Source of the DNA: Sinorhizobium fredii
Lineage (GTDB): Bacteria > Pseudomonadota > Alphaproteobacteria > Rhizobiales > Rhizobiaceae
Assembly: GCF_002944405.1 (NCBI RefSeq)
Contig: NZ_CP024307.1
Span: 950,501 to 1,014,500, forward strand
Direction: 5' to 3'
Length of the DNA: 64,000 bases
Shown here: positions 16,974 to 25,790 of the stretch, one piece after another
Layout of the letters: every line of letters starts with the position of its first letter
Position numbering within the stretch: the first letter of the stretch is position 1
Notes under the pieces: model-generated
Database searches by the model: none
Told to the model about the DNA's origin: nothing
What the model saw: the letters and a program-made list of their open reading frames with translations, nothing else
Position numbers and translations under genes: made by a program

Positions 16974-18223
16974 CTGCGGCCGGGAAGCAGCAGGCAGTCG
17001 TAGGACCGTTTCTTGAGGATGGTGCAGGCCGAGTCGGCCGCCTCCCGGCTGGGGAAGCCGATGAAGCGGGAGCGGTAGCGCTTCCCGGAGCCGCTGCCGT
17101 CCACATCCGTATGCGGCGAGGCGCCGAGCAGGGCCGCACCGCCGGCCGACTGTGCCTCGACGAGAATTCTGCGCGCGGCTTCTGCCGTGGGTGACGTCGA
17201 AATCTGGATCTGCCAGTAGGCAGCCGCCTTCGCCTCGCTGCGCGCGACCACCTCGATTTCGGTTGGCCGATCAGCCGGAACCACAGCTGCGGGCGAGGCC
17301 GCCATGAGAGCTGCGCTCGCTTTCTTTCCGGCCCGAGTGGGTTCGGAATAGAGAGACACGCCGGGCAAGGTCGCGACCTCGACCGTGTCGAGCGGCTTAG
17401 CCGCGGCCATCGCCGATCCGCTGCCAGACTGGGACGCCCTGCCCAGGTGTTGATCGAGCAGCGCCGCCATCTTGTTGTCGCGGCTTTTCGCCGTGCGTCC
17501 GCCGAGCACGACGCCGATGACACGGCGGTTGCCGTCTCTGACGGCGCTGACCAGATTGAATCCGGAAGCGTTGGTATAGCCGGTCTTGATTCCGTCCATG
17601 CCGTCGTAACGATACATCAGCCTGTTGTGGCCCCGGATCACCCGGCCGCGGAAATTGAAGCTCTGCGCCGAGAAGAGCCGATACTCCTGCGGAAAGTCCC
17701 GGATCAGCGCCATGCCGAGTCTTGCCATGTCGCGCGCCGTCGTCACCTGCTGGCTCGCAGGCAGGCCGGATGCGTTGACGAAGACGGTGCGCGTCATGCC
17801 GAGCCGGCGCGCCTTCGCCGTCATCATCTGGGCAAAGGCGGCTTCGGAGCCGCCGAGTTTCTCCGCCATCGCCGCAGCGGCATCATTGGCGGAATGGACG
17901 ATCATGCCGTAGACGGCCTGCTCGACGGTGATGGCGTCGCCGGGCTTGAGGCCAAGCTTGGTCGGCGGCTTGCGCGCCGCTTCCTTCGACATCGGTACCG
18001 GGGTCTGCCAACCGATCTCCCCCCGATGCAAGGCCTCGAAGGTCATGTACAGCGTCATCATCTTCGTCAGCGATGCCGGATAGTTCAACTCATCCGCATT
18101 TTCGGCGGAAAGAACCCTGCCGCTGCGGGCGTCGATGACGAGGGACGCGCTACCCGCGAAAGCCGATCCGGTGGCAGCGACGAATGCAACGATCGCCGCC
18201 AAGGCAAATTGCAAGTTCTTCAT
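16970..18223 (-). CDS. D-alanyl-D-alanine carboxypeptidase (PBP5/6 type) with C-terminal SPOR domain
   Basis: A periplasmic penicillin-binding protein that trims the terminal D-Ala of peptidoglycan stem peptides; 417 aa from the chosen start. A signal peptide runs to about residue 23 (FVAATGSAFA). The catalytic motifs are SLTK at 51-54, SAN at 111-113 and KTG at 213-215. The last 80 or so residues (AYWQIQISTSPTAEAARRIL to the end) look like a SPOR domain, which binds denuded glycan at the septum. The frame is open to 18376, but the ATG at 18223 has GGGGGAATC just before it and begins the signal peptide. Confidence 0.94.
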   Translation of the reverse strand: MKNLQFALAAIVAFVAATGSAFAGSASLVIDARSGRVLSAENADELNYPASLTKMMTLYMTFEALHRGEIGWQTPVPMSKEAARKPPTKLGLKPGDAITVEQAVYGMIVHSANDAAAAMAEKLGGSEAAFAQMMTAKARRLGMTRTVFVNASGLPASQQVTTARDMARLGMALIRDFPQEYRLFSAQSFNFRGRVIRGHNRLMYRYDGMDGIKTGYTNASGFNLVSAVRDGNRRVIGVVLGGRTAKSRDNKMAALLDQHLGRASQSGSGSAMAAAKPLDTVEVATLPGVSLYSEPTRAGKKASAALMAASPAAVVPADRPTEIEVVARSEAKAAAYWQIQISTSPTAEAARRILVEAQSAGGAALLGASPHTDVDGSGSGKRYRSRFIGFPSREAADSACTILKKRSYDCLLLPGRS

Positions 18224-18467
18224 GATTCCCCCTTGAACCGCGTGGCTTCTGGCGCGCGAAGTGTCAGGACGTGGCCGACGTGGATTTGTCGTAACATTAA
18301 GGCCGAAAATCGATAAGCGCAGCCCCTTTTTAAGGTTTGCCCCGACTTTCAATGGCAGCGCCGGCCGATTCAGCAAGGCTTAACAGAGGTGGCGTAAAGC
18401 TTCGGCAAAGTGCTGCGGGGCGGGTTCAGCGGCGTCTCGCGAAGCCGGTGCGGCACAGCGGAGAAGG

Positions 18468-19520
18468 ATGAGACAGTTGGTCGCGAAGATCGTCCGCAAC
18501 CATTTGCGGCGGGCCGCAATTGCCGGCGGGCTCGAGGCCGCACATCTCCTTGCGCGCGCCGGTCTGATGGGCGAGGCCCGCGGCCGCGGTGCCGTCTTTA
18601 CCTTGCATCATGTCCGCCCCAGGGAACATCGAAACTTTGATCCCAACGCGCATCTGGAAATCACCCCGGCGTTCCTCGAAAAGACGATCGTGACATTGAA
18701 GCGCGGCGGTTACCGTTTCGTCGCTCTCGAAGATCTGCCGGCATGTCTCGCCTCGACCGGCGATCGGCCCTTCGCTTGCTTCACGCTCGACGACGGCTAC
18801 CGCAACAATCTCGAATGGGCGCTGCCCGTATTCGAACGGCACGCCGTTCCCTTCACCGTCTTCGTCACGGCAGGCTATGTCGATCGCAGCCACACGCTGT
18901 GGTGGGAAACGCTCGCCGAGCTGCTGTCGCCCAGCCGCGAGTTCCGCTTCGACTTCGGCGATGGTGCGGTGCCGCTCTCGAGCGGCACGCTTGTGCAGAA
19001 GCAAGCGGCTTTCGATCGCATCGCCGCCTTTATCCATAGAACCGACGAGGCGAGCGCCGTGGCGGCGCTGAACCGAGCTGCGCTGGCGCAGGGCATCGAT
19101 CCCCTCGCCATCACCGAGCGACTGACGCTCGACGAGAGCGGTCTTCGCGCCTTGGTCGCAAGCCCGCTCGCCAGCCTCGGCGCGCATACGGTCAGCCATC
19201 GCGCGCTGGCGCGGCTCGATGACGAGGAGGCCCGCCGGGAAATCGCCACATCCGCCGCACGGGTCGAGGCGATCACCGGCAGGCCGCCGCTGACCGTCGC
19301 CTATCCCTATGGCTACGGGCCGACGGTTTCGAAGCGGGATCACCGGCTGGCCGCGGATCTAGGCTTCACCGTTGGCGTGACGACCGAACCGGGCACGCTC
19401 TTTGCCGGCGTCAATCTTCATGCAATGCCGCGGATCTCGCTGAACGGTCACTTCCAGAGCGAACGCTATGTCGCTGCGCTCGCCTCCGGCATTCTGTTCC
19501 GGCTGCTGCATGAGTCCTGA
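18468..19520 (+). CDS. polysaccharide deacetylase family protein (NodB homology)
   Basis: A 350-residue carbohydrate esterase 4-like protein. The metal-binding motif 1 is FTLDDGYRNN, and motif 2 is SLGAHTVSHRALARL (His pair), followed by VAYPYGYG. The substrate could be an exopolysaccharide or a lipid-linked sugar; NodB itself is much shorter. The final codons and the stop (19518-19520) lie inside the left arm of an RPE palindrome, so the C-terminal residues LLHES are repeat-encoded. It is divergent from the carboxypeptidase gene with 244 bp between. Confidence 0.88.
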   Translation: MRQLVAKIVRNHLRRAAIAGGLEAAHLLARAGLMGEARGRGAVFTLHHVRPREHRNFDPNAHLEITPAFLEKTIVTLKRGGYRFVALEDLPACLASTGDRPFACFTLDDGYRNNLEWALPVFERHAVPFTVFVTAGYVDRSHTLWWETLAELLSPSREFRFDFGDGAVPLSSGTLVQKQAAFDRIAAFIHRTDEASAVAALNRAALAQGIDPLAITERLTLDESGLRALVASPLASLGAHTVSHRALARLDDEEARREIATSAARVEAITGRPPLTVAYPYGYGPTVSKRDHRLAADLGFTVGVTTEPGTLFAGVNLHAMPRISLNGHFQSERYVAALASGILFRLLHES

Positions 19521-19605
19521 AATCGGAATCGATTTCAGGACTCATGCAGCAGTTCAAAGTGCTACAGCGATCTTGGCGCGTCCACTTGGACGCGCGGCGC
19601 TGTAG
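19503..19605. repeat. RPE-like palindromic element, copy 2, including a perfect 21-bp stem
   Basis: A perfect hairpin at 19505-19525 and 19530-19550 with a 4-nt loop (arm begins GCTGCATGAGTCC), extendable by two pairs. A second palindrome runs from ACAGCG to CGCTGT around GGCGCGTCC and GGACGCGCG, about 19564-19603. It lies between two convergent genes and would serve as a bidirectional terminator. Confidence 0.8.
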
Positions 19606-19630
19606 CCTGGCGACAGGTCGCGGCTTCCCG

Positions 19631-20251
19631 TCAGGGATACATCCGAAGCTTTTCCCACCCTCCTTCCGGGAGGGGGCGGCGGAACTCCATGCGGTCGTGC
19701 AGTCGGAATGGACGGTCATGCCAGAACTCGATCGAGGTCGGCCGGATGCGGAAACCCGACCAGTAATCCGGACGCGGGATTTCGCCGATGGCGTGACGGG
19801 CGGTGAATTCGGCGACGGCCTTCTCGAGCGCGAAGCGGCTCTCGAGCGGTCGGGACTGCTTCGAGGCCCAGGCGCCGATGCGGCTGCCGCGCGGCCGACT
19901 CCTGAAATATTCGTCCGCCTCTTCATCGGTGACGATTTCCACCGGCCCGCGCAGGCGCACCTGGCGGCGCAGCGATTTCCAGTGGAAACACATGGCGGCC
20001 TTGCGGGTCGCCAGCAATTCGCGGCCTTTCTGACTCTCGAAATTCGTGTAAAAGACAAAGCCGCGTTCGTCGAACCCCTTGAGCAGCACCATGCGGACAT
20101 TGGGCAGTCCATCGGGATCGACGGTCGCAAGGGCGACCGCGTTGGGGTCATTCACCTCGCTCTTCTCGGCGTCCTTCAGCCATGTGCCAAAGAGGGAAAA
20201 GGGCTCGTCTGCCTCCGTGAAGTCACCGGTTGTTAACTCATTCGCCGTCAT
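19631..20251 (-). CDS. pdxH: pyridoxamine 5'-phosphate oxidase
   Basis: PdxH oxidises pyridoxine or pyridoxamine 5'-phosphate to PLP with FMN. The 206-residue product shows the FMN-binding segment [20 protein letters not shown], then [10 protein letters not shown] and the C-terminal dimerisation sequence [20 protein letters not shown], ending in WEKLRMYP. The start follows a short leader shared with the divergent lipoprotein gene (138 bp between starts). Length and ends are normal. Confidence 0.96.
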   Translation of the reverse strand: MTANELTTGDFTEADEPFSLFGTWLKDAEKSEVNDPNAVALATVDPDGLPNVRMVLLKGFDERGFVFYTNFESQKGRELLATRKAAMCFHWKSLRRQVRLRGPVEIVTDEEADEYFRSRPRGSRIGAWASKQSRPLESRFALEKAVAEFTARHAIGEIPRPDYWSGFRIRPTSIEFWHDRPFRLHDRMEFRRPLPEGGWEKLRMYP

Positions 20252-20389
20252 ATTGCCTTCCTATGCCGTGTATCTGGCGCGGGAGCGCGTCGGGATGAGC
20301 CCGATTGTCGTTTCCGCATCGAAAAATGTCGGAGCCCGCCAGCGCTTCCTCGGGCTGCGCTCGGCTCTGGCGAGTCAGACAGGATTGCC

Positions 20390-20842
20390 GTGCAAGACAT
20401 AGCAAAGTGGATCGATGGCAAGAAGGGTTTTTCCATTGCGCTGCTGCGCAGTGCGGCTTTGTGCCTGACCGTCTTGGCGCTTCCGGGCTGCATGGGCGGT
20501 GGTCTTGATCTCTTCGGAAGTTCGAGCGTCGATCGTTCGGTCGCGACCGGGACCGTGCCGGTCGCCAAGACGTCCGACGGTCTCTCGGACGCGGTCGCCG
20601 TGCGCAATGCGGTTTCCTCGGCCGATATTACTGCGAGCAGCAACGCCATTCCCTGGGCGAATGCCTCGTCGGGCAGCGCCGGGGTCATCAGCAGCATCGA
20701 GGAAGACCGCGCCTCCGGCGTGCTCTGCCGCCGCTTCACCACCACGCGCCACTCCTTCGAAGGCATTGCCAAGTTCGATGGGCGGACCTGCCAGCTCGAC
20801 AATGGCGAGTGGTATCTGACGAGCTTCGGCCCGCAGGGCTGA
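20390..20842 (+). CDS. small lipoprotein, RT0821/Lpp0805 surface-protein-like
   Basis: A 150-residue protein starting at a GTG. A lipobox LPGC at about residues 31-34 follows a hydrophobic stretch (LRSAALCLTVLA), so it is probably an outer-membrane or periplasmic lipoprotein. The C-terminal part (SGVLCRRFTTTRHSFEGIAK, then GRTCQLDNGEWYL) resembles the RT0821/Lpp0805 surface-antigen family, here with two conserved cysteines. Function unknown. Confidence 0.8.
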   Translation: MQDIAKWIDGKKGFSIALLRSAALCLTVLALPGCMGGGLDLFGSSSVDRSVATGTVPVAKTSDGLSDAVAVRNAVSSADITASSNAIPWANASSGSAGVISSIEEDRASGVLCRRFTTTRHSFEGIAKFDGRTCQLDNGEWYLTSFGPQG

Positions 20843-21052
20843 AATCCTCGGTTAACCACATCCCCGCAAAGACGCGGGACTGCGGCCCGAGCGGCCCGCA
20901 ACCGCCTGCGGGGCGATAGGTCGGCTAACCGATATTTAGCAACTTCCCCGGATCATCGCTTCCGAGAAGAGCGGCCCATCTTGAGCTGCCGTCGTAGTGC
21001 GTAGACGCGCCGCCGCCAAGGGCTGGCCGTTCAAAGAATGTGGTGACAAGCC

Positions 21053-22102
21053 ATGCGTGATCCCTATGCAATCCTCGGCGTGCGTCGCGGCGCTGGACAG
21101 GACGAAATCAAGGCCGCCTGGCGGTCGGTCGCGAAAGCGATCCATCCGGATCACAACCAGGACGATCCGCTGGCGACCGAACGCTTTGCCGAAGCCGGCC
21201 GGGCTTACGAACTGCTGCGGGACCCGGCGCGCAGGAGCCGCTACGACCACGCGCGGCGGGAGGCGGAACTGCGTCGCATGGAAGCGATGAAGGAGAAGAT
21301 GCGCGGTCCGGAGCAGGTCGAGGAACCGGTCGGCGCGGAGAGCGCCGAGGAGGCGGTATCGCGCATTTTCGGCGTCGATCCACAACCGGCATCCGGCAAC
21401 AGGCCGAGGGCCTCGGCGCAGCGCCCCGCCGAGAAGGTCGCTCCCGCCGCCGAGGCAAAGCCGGAGCCGCCCGTCGAAACGACACAGGAGCCGGTAAGGA
21501 CGGATACAGCGGTCCGGCGGCTTGCGGCGCCCGGGACGGAACTGGTTGCGGCGATCGTCCGGCGCATCCGCGACCGCATCACGAAGACGGCCGAGAAAGT
21601 GCCGGATCTGGCTGTCGAATTGCCGGTCAGCATCGACGAGGTGATCAACCGGGCGCGTGTCTCCCTGGAGCTTCCCGACGGCGAAACGGTGAAGCTGGCA
21701 GTTCCGCCTGGCGCGGTCGACGGCCAGGTGGTTCGCCTGAAGGAGCAGGGCTACCGGGTCGCCGGCATGACCCGTGGCGACGTCGTCGTGACCCTGCGCA
21801 TCCGTCAGGACGGCGCCTTCCGCACCCAGGGCCTCGATCTCGTGACCACCCTGCCGGTCGACCTCCAGGATGCGGTCCTCGGCTGCGAGGCCGCAATCGA
21901 AACGCCGAGCGGAGCCGTGACCGTCACGGTTCCGGCATGGTCGGGATCCGACCGCGTCATCCGGATAGCCGGTAGGGGTTTGAAGGGAGCCGACGGCGAA
22001 AGCGGCGACCTCCTTGTCGAGTTGCGGCTGGTGCTGCATGAAAAGCCCGACGACAAGGTCACCGACCTGATGCGGGCGCAGCGCGACGGCCTCTATTTGT
22101 AA
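21053..22102 (+). CDS. J-domain protein with DnaJ C-terminal domains (CbpA-like)
   Basis: A 349-residue Hsp40-type co-chaperone. The J domain occupies residues 1-70 (RDPYAILGVRRGAGQDEIK) with HPD at 31-33. A linker rich in Ala, Pro and Glu follows (about 80-165), then a DnaJ C-terminal substrate-binding region from about 185 (LPVSIDEVINRARVSLELPD) with DLVTTLPVDLQDAVLGCEA. There is no G/F-rich or zinc-finger region, so it is the CbpA class rather than DnaJ. It should stimulate DnaK. Confidence 0.9.
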   Translation: MRDPYAILGVRRGAGQDEIKAAWRSVAKAIHPDHNQDDPLATERFAEAGRAYELLRDPARRSRYDHARREAELRRMEAMKEKMRGPEQVEEPVGAESAEEAVSRIFGVDPQPASGNRPRASAQRPAEKVAPAAEAKPEPPVETTQEPVRTDTAVRRLAAPGTELVAAIVRRIRDRITKTAEKVPDLAVELPVSIDEVINRARVSLELPDGETVKLAVPPGAVDGQVVRLKEQGYRVAGMTRGDVVVTLRIRQDGAFRTQGLDLVTTLPVDLQDAVLGCEAAIETPSGAVTVTVPAWSGSDRVIRIAGRGLKGADGESGDLLVELRLVLHEKPDDKVTDLMRAQRDGLYL

Positions 22103-22306
22103 CGGTTCAATGACAAGCTGAACCAATATTACGGGGACTAACAGTTCCTGATCCGCACCGCGCTTGAACCGGTCTGGCGGCTATGCCATAGGCAATTCTC
22201 GACATTTTGCCGCATCCACCATTGGTGGCATAGTACGGCGCCATCGACATTCGGGAATCTGGCATCGGCTCCGGCCGGTCCAGGCAGACAGTATTGGGGA
22301 CATTCC

Positions 22307-23125
22307 ATGGCTCAGGCATCGGGTCTGATGAATGGCAAGCGCGGCGTCATCATGGGCGTCGCAAACAATCGCTCGATTGCGTGGGGCATCGCCAAGGCTC
22401 TGTCGGAAGCGGGCGCTGACATCGCGCTGACCTGGCAGGGCGACGCGCTGAAGAAGCGCGTCGAGCCGCTGGCGCAGGAACTCGGCGCCTTCATGGCCGG
22501 TCATTGCGACGTGACGGACCTTGCCACGATCGACGGCGTATTCTCGGCGCTTGAGGAGAAATGGGGCAAGATCGATTTCGTCGTGCACGCGATCGCCTTC
22601 TCCGACAAGGACGAGCTGACGGGCCGCTACCTCGATACGAGCCGCGACAACTTCGCCCGCACGATGGATATTTCCGTCTACTCCTTCACGGCCGTTGCGG
22701 CGCGTGCCGAGCGCATCATGAACGATGGCGGCTCGATGCTGACGCTGACCTATTACGGCGCCGAAAAGGTGATGCCGCATTACAACGTCATGGGCGTCGC
22801 CAAGGCGGCGCTCGAGGCAAGCGTGCGTTATCTCGCCGTCGATCTCGGCAACCGCGGCATCCGCGTCAATGCGATCTCGGCCGGCCCGATCAAGACGCTC
22901 GCCGCCTCCGGCATCGGCGACTTCCGCTATATCCTCAAGTGGAACGAATACAACGCGCCGCTGAAGCGCACCGTTTCAATCGAGGAGGTTGGCAATTCGG
23001 CACTCTACCTCCTGTCCAACCTGTCTACCGGCGTCACCGGCGAGGTGCACCATGTCGATTCCGGTTATCATACGGTCGGCATGAAAGCGGTCGACGCTCC
23101 GGACATTTCCGTCCTGAAGGACTGA
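22307..23125 (+). CDS. fabI: enoyl-[acyl-carrier-protein] reductase (NADH)
   Basis: FabI reduces the trans-2-enoyl-ACP in the last step of each fatty acid elongation cycle. The 272-residue product has GVANNRSIAWGIAKALSEAG at the nucleotide-binding site and the catalytic Tyr159/Lys166 (Y-x6-K) in MPHYNVMGVAKAALE, with AISAGPIKTLAASGI after it. Length and ends fit the rhizobial FabI. A 204-bp leader precedes it, so it likely has its own promoter. Confidence 0.96.
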   Translation: MAQASGLMNGKRGVIMGVANNRSIAWGIAKALSEAGADIALTWQGDALKKRVEPLAQELGAFMAGHCDVTDLATIDGVFSALEEKWGKIDFVVHAIAFSDKDELTGRYLDTSRDNFARTMDISVYSFTAVAARAERIMNDGGSMLTLTYYGAEKVMPHYNVMGVAKAALEASVRYLAVDLGNRGIRVNAISAGPIKTLAASGIGDFRYILKWNEYNAPLKRTVSIEEVGNSALYLLSNLSTGVTGEVHHVDSGYHTVGMKAVDAPDISVLKD

Positions 23126-23267
23126 TCGCTTCTTGCGTGCAACTGCTTGAATCCTCGGACCGAGTTCGGTCTAAGATTTGAGCAGCTGTCCGGTTGCGCG
23201 AGCGGCCTTCGCGCGCCTGGCAAGACACGCAACGCGGCGGGCGGCGGCCTCATCCGGAGTGAACACT

Positions 23268-23852
23268 GTGCTGATCTACATGGTTCGCCACGGCCAGACG
23301 GACTGGAACGCCGAGAGTCGTCTACAGGGGCAGAAGGATATTCCCCTCAACGAGACCGGCCGCCAGCAGGCGACCGGCAATGGCGTGGCCCTCGGAGAGA
23401 TCCTCGGGCGGAATGCCGCCAGCTTCGATTTCGTCAGCAGCCCGCTTGGCCGGACGCGTGAGACCATGGAGCGCCTCAGGCGGGCCATGGGGCTCGACCC
23501 TTTCATCTACCGCACCGACGAGCGGCTGAAGGAGGTCTCCTTCGGAGCCTGGGAGGGCTTCACGCTTTCGGAATTGAAACGCCGGGTGCCGGAGCGCATT
23601 GCCGCACGCCGGGTGGCGAAATGGGACTTTATCCCGCCCGGCGCGGATGCCGAAAGCTATGAAATCCTCTCCTGGCGCGTCGGTGCCTGGCTGAAGGATG
23701 TGAGGAAGCCCACCGTCTGCGTCAGCCACGGAGGCGTGATCCGTACCCTGTTCAAGCTGCTCGGAGAAATGGAGCCGGATGAAGCAGCGGCAGCAGCGAT
23801 TCCACAGGACCGGCTGCTGAAGATCGTCGACGGCTCGATCAACTGGCTTTAG
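23268..23852 (+). CDS. histidine phosphatase family protein (phosphoglycerate-mutase-like)
   Basis: A 194-residue phosphatase of the branch 1 histidine phosphatase superfamily. The phosphohistidine motif is IYMVRHGQTDWN (His8), with SPLGRTRETMERL carrying the second Arg, and VCVSHGGVIRTLF carrying the second His. I start at the GTG at 23268 (VLIYMVRHG) with CCGGAG about 8 nt upstream; the frame is open from 23178 but that segment has no family similarity. The substrate is unknown. Confidence 0.9.
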   Translation: MLIYMVRHGQTDWNAESRLQGQKDIPLNETGRQQATGNGVALGEILGRNAASFDFVSSPLGRTRETMERLRRAMGLDPFIYRTDERLKEVSFGAWEGFTLSELKRRVPERIAARRVAKWDFIPPGADAESYEILSWRVGAWLKDVRKPTVCVSHGGVIRTLFKLLGEMEPDEAAAAAIPQDRLLKIVDGSINWL

Positions 23853-23897
23853 GCGGGATGCGCGCACAAATGTTCGTGCCGGACCCTTGGGGCCAGC

Positions 23898-24158
23898 CTA
23901 CTGAACGATTTCCAGATCGTTGATGACGCGTTTGCCGTCCACTTCGGTGTAGAAGACGAGAACCTTGACGCCGGCCTCAAGTCCCTCGAAGTTGAATTCC
24001 TCGGGCGCCTGGTAGCTCTTGCCGTCGTCGAGCGAGAGGCTCAGCTGCTCGGTGTCGATATTGGTGATCACGGCTTCGACGTCGGCGCTTTCCGCGTGGA
24101 CCGAGAGCGGCGATAGCAAGCTTGCGGTAGCCATGAGCGTCGCAATGACAAATCGCAT
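23898..24158 (-). CDS. DUF1344 domain-containing secreted protein
   Basis: An 86-residue protein with a clear signal peptide (MRFVIATLMATASLLSPLSV, cut after HA at about residue 22). The mature part is a small beta-rich domain (AVITNIDTEQLSLSLDDGKS, then FEGLEAGVKVLVFYTEVDGK) of the DUF1344 type found in rhizobia. The frame is open to 24242, but the ATG at 24158 has AGGAAAG immediately before it. Function unknown. Confidence 0.85.
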   Translation of the reverse strand: MRFVIATLMATASLLSPLSVHAESADVEAVITNIDTEQLSLSLDDGKSYQAPEEFNFEGLEAGVKVLVFYTEVDGKRVINDLEIVQ

Positions 24159-24673
24159 CTTTCCTGCCCTCTTCCATGAAACTGCGAATTTCCTCGTCAT
24201 CACCCTTTGATCCCCGATTGTGGCAAAAGTTCTTTTTGCCATGGTTTTTTAGGATTTAGCTGCTGATTCCGAACAGTGTTTTCGGCGGCTGGAAGAGTGA
24301 ACGCCGGCCACGGGAATTTCAAGCCGCTAAGGCCGGAACGCGGGTGCTGTACGCCCTGCCGAAGGATGTCGCAGCGGGTTTTCCAAAGAAAGATCGCGGA
24401 GAACTCCAGGGCGGCAGGCAGGCCGCGACAACCGTAGACCGTAATCCAAGCGAATCGGAGCCGAAAATCCGGGCTTGCGGCAAGTCCTCCCGCAACAGCG
24501 GAAGCCCTTTCCCCAATGAGTGCTTTACACTAAGAGAGGGCGCGCGCTTTCGCGCGGTCTGAGCAGGACGGAAATACGAAGTCTTTCGCGTTCTGCTCTC
24601 ACTCGATTAGAATCGATCCGGAGGGATTGGGTCGGTCGGTCCGATCTCTCGGGTCCTGAGCACGGTAGCCGTC
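24159..24673. other. 515-bp gene-free region upstream of aroC with several stem-loops
   Basis: No convincing gene is seen here; the one open frame (24344-24562) has codon third positions poorer in GC than its neighbours. Inverted repeats are common: GCGCGC/GCGCGC at 24543-24557, GAGCAGGACG paired with CGTTCTGCTC (24561-24570 with about 24589-24598), and TCGATT-AG-AATCGA at 24603-24616. CCTGCCG near 24356 can pair with CGGCAGG near 24412. The region could hold a small RNA or a structured leader for aroC; I did not recognise a known RNA family. Confidence 0.5.
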
Positions 24674-25771
24674 ATGTCGCACAATACCTTCGGTCATCTC
24701 TTCCGCGTCACCACCTGGGGCGAGAGCCACGGAGCGGCGCTCGGCTGCGTCGTCGACGGATGCCCGCCCGGCATTCGCTTCACGCTCGCCGAAATTCAGG
24801 CCTGGCTTGACAAGCGGAAACCCGGCCAGTCCCGGTTCGTGACCCAGCGCCGCGAAGATGATCTGGTTAAGGTCCTGTCCGGCGTGATGCTCGACGAGGA
24901 CGGCGAGACGATGATCTCGACGGGTACGCCGATCTCGATGATGATCGAGAACACCGATCAGCGCTCGAAGGATTACTCGGAGATCGCCAAGCGCTACCGC
25001 CCCGGCCATGCCGATTACACCTACGACGTCAAATACGGCATTCGCGACTATCGGGGCGGCGGCCGGTCCTCGGCGCGCGAGACGGCGGCGCGCGTGGCGG
25101 CCGGCGGCATCGCCCGCAAGGTCGTGCCCGGCCTCGTCGTGCGCGCTGCGCTCGTGCAGATCGGCAAGCACCGGATCGACCGGGCCAATTGGGACTGGGC
25201 CGAGGTCAACAACAATCCGTTCTTTGCGCCGGATCCGGCCATCGTTCCCGTCTGGGAGGAATATCTCGACGGCATCCGCAAGGCTGGCTCGTCGATCGGC
25301 GCGGTCGTCGAGGTCGTCGCCGAAGGCGTGCCGTCCGGCATCGGTGCGCCGATCTATGGCAAGCTGGACCAGGACATCGCCTCGAACCTGATGTCGATCA
25401 ACGCCGTCAAGGCCGTCGAGATCGGCGATGGTTTTGCCACCGCCGAGCTCAGCGGCGAGGAGAACGCCGACGAGATGCGCATCGGCTCCGACGGCAAGCC
25501 CGTCTATCTCTCCAACCATGCCGGCGGCATTCTGGGCGGTATCGCGACCGGCCAGCCGATCGTCGCTCGCTTCGCGATCAAGCCGACCTCCTCCATCCTG
25601 ACCGAACGCCGCTCGATCGACAGCGACGGCAACGAGGTGGACGTGCGCACCAAGGGCCGGCACGATCCTTGTGTCGGGATCAGGGCGGTGCCGATCGGCG
25701 AGGCCATGCTTGCCTGCACGATCGCCGATCACTATCTGCGCGACCGGGGCCAGACCGGCCGGCTGAAATAA
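24674..25771 (+). CDS. aroC: chorismate synthase
   Basis: AroC makes chorismate from EPSP, the last step of the shikimate pathway, and needs reduced FMN. The 365-residue product has the family signatures [18 protein letters not shown] near the N-terminus, [18 protein letters not shown] in the middle and [18 protein letters not shown] at the C-terminus. The start [20 protein letters not shown] is standard. It is followed 19 bp later by the ribB gene, so they probably form an operon. Confidence 0.97.
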   Translation: MSHNTFGHLFRVTTWGESHGAALGCVVDGCPPGIRFTLAEIQAWLDKRKPGQSRFVTQRREDDLVKVLSGVMLDEDGETMISTGTPISMMIENTDQRSKDYSEIAKRYRPGHADYTYDVKYGIRDYRGGGRSSARETAARVAAGGIARKVVPGLVVRAALVQIGKHRIDRANWDWAEVNNNPFFAPDPAIVPVWEEYLDGIRKAGSSIGAVVEVVAEGVPSGIGAPIYGKLDQDIASNLMSINAVKAVEIGDGFATAELSGEENADEMRIGSDGKPVYLSNHAGGILGGIATGQPIVARFAIKPTSSILTERRSIDSDGNEVDVRTKGRHDPCVGIRAVPIGEAMLACTIADHYLRDRGQTGRLK

Positions 25772-25790
25772 TCTGCTGGAGAGAATAAAG

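Noticed and set aside
24344..24562. 72-codon open frame starting at a GTG upstream of aroC
   Set aside because: Third codon positions are less GC-rich than in neighbouring genes, no ribosome-binding site is visible and no domain is recognised.
24159..24673. A possible tmRNA, RNase P RNA or cobalamin riboswitch
   Set aside because: The hallmark sequences (tag reading frame with the acceptor stem, the GAGGAAAGTCC block, or the B12 box) are not present.
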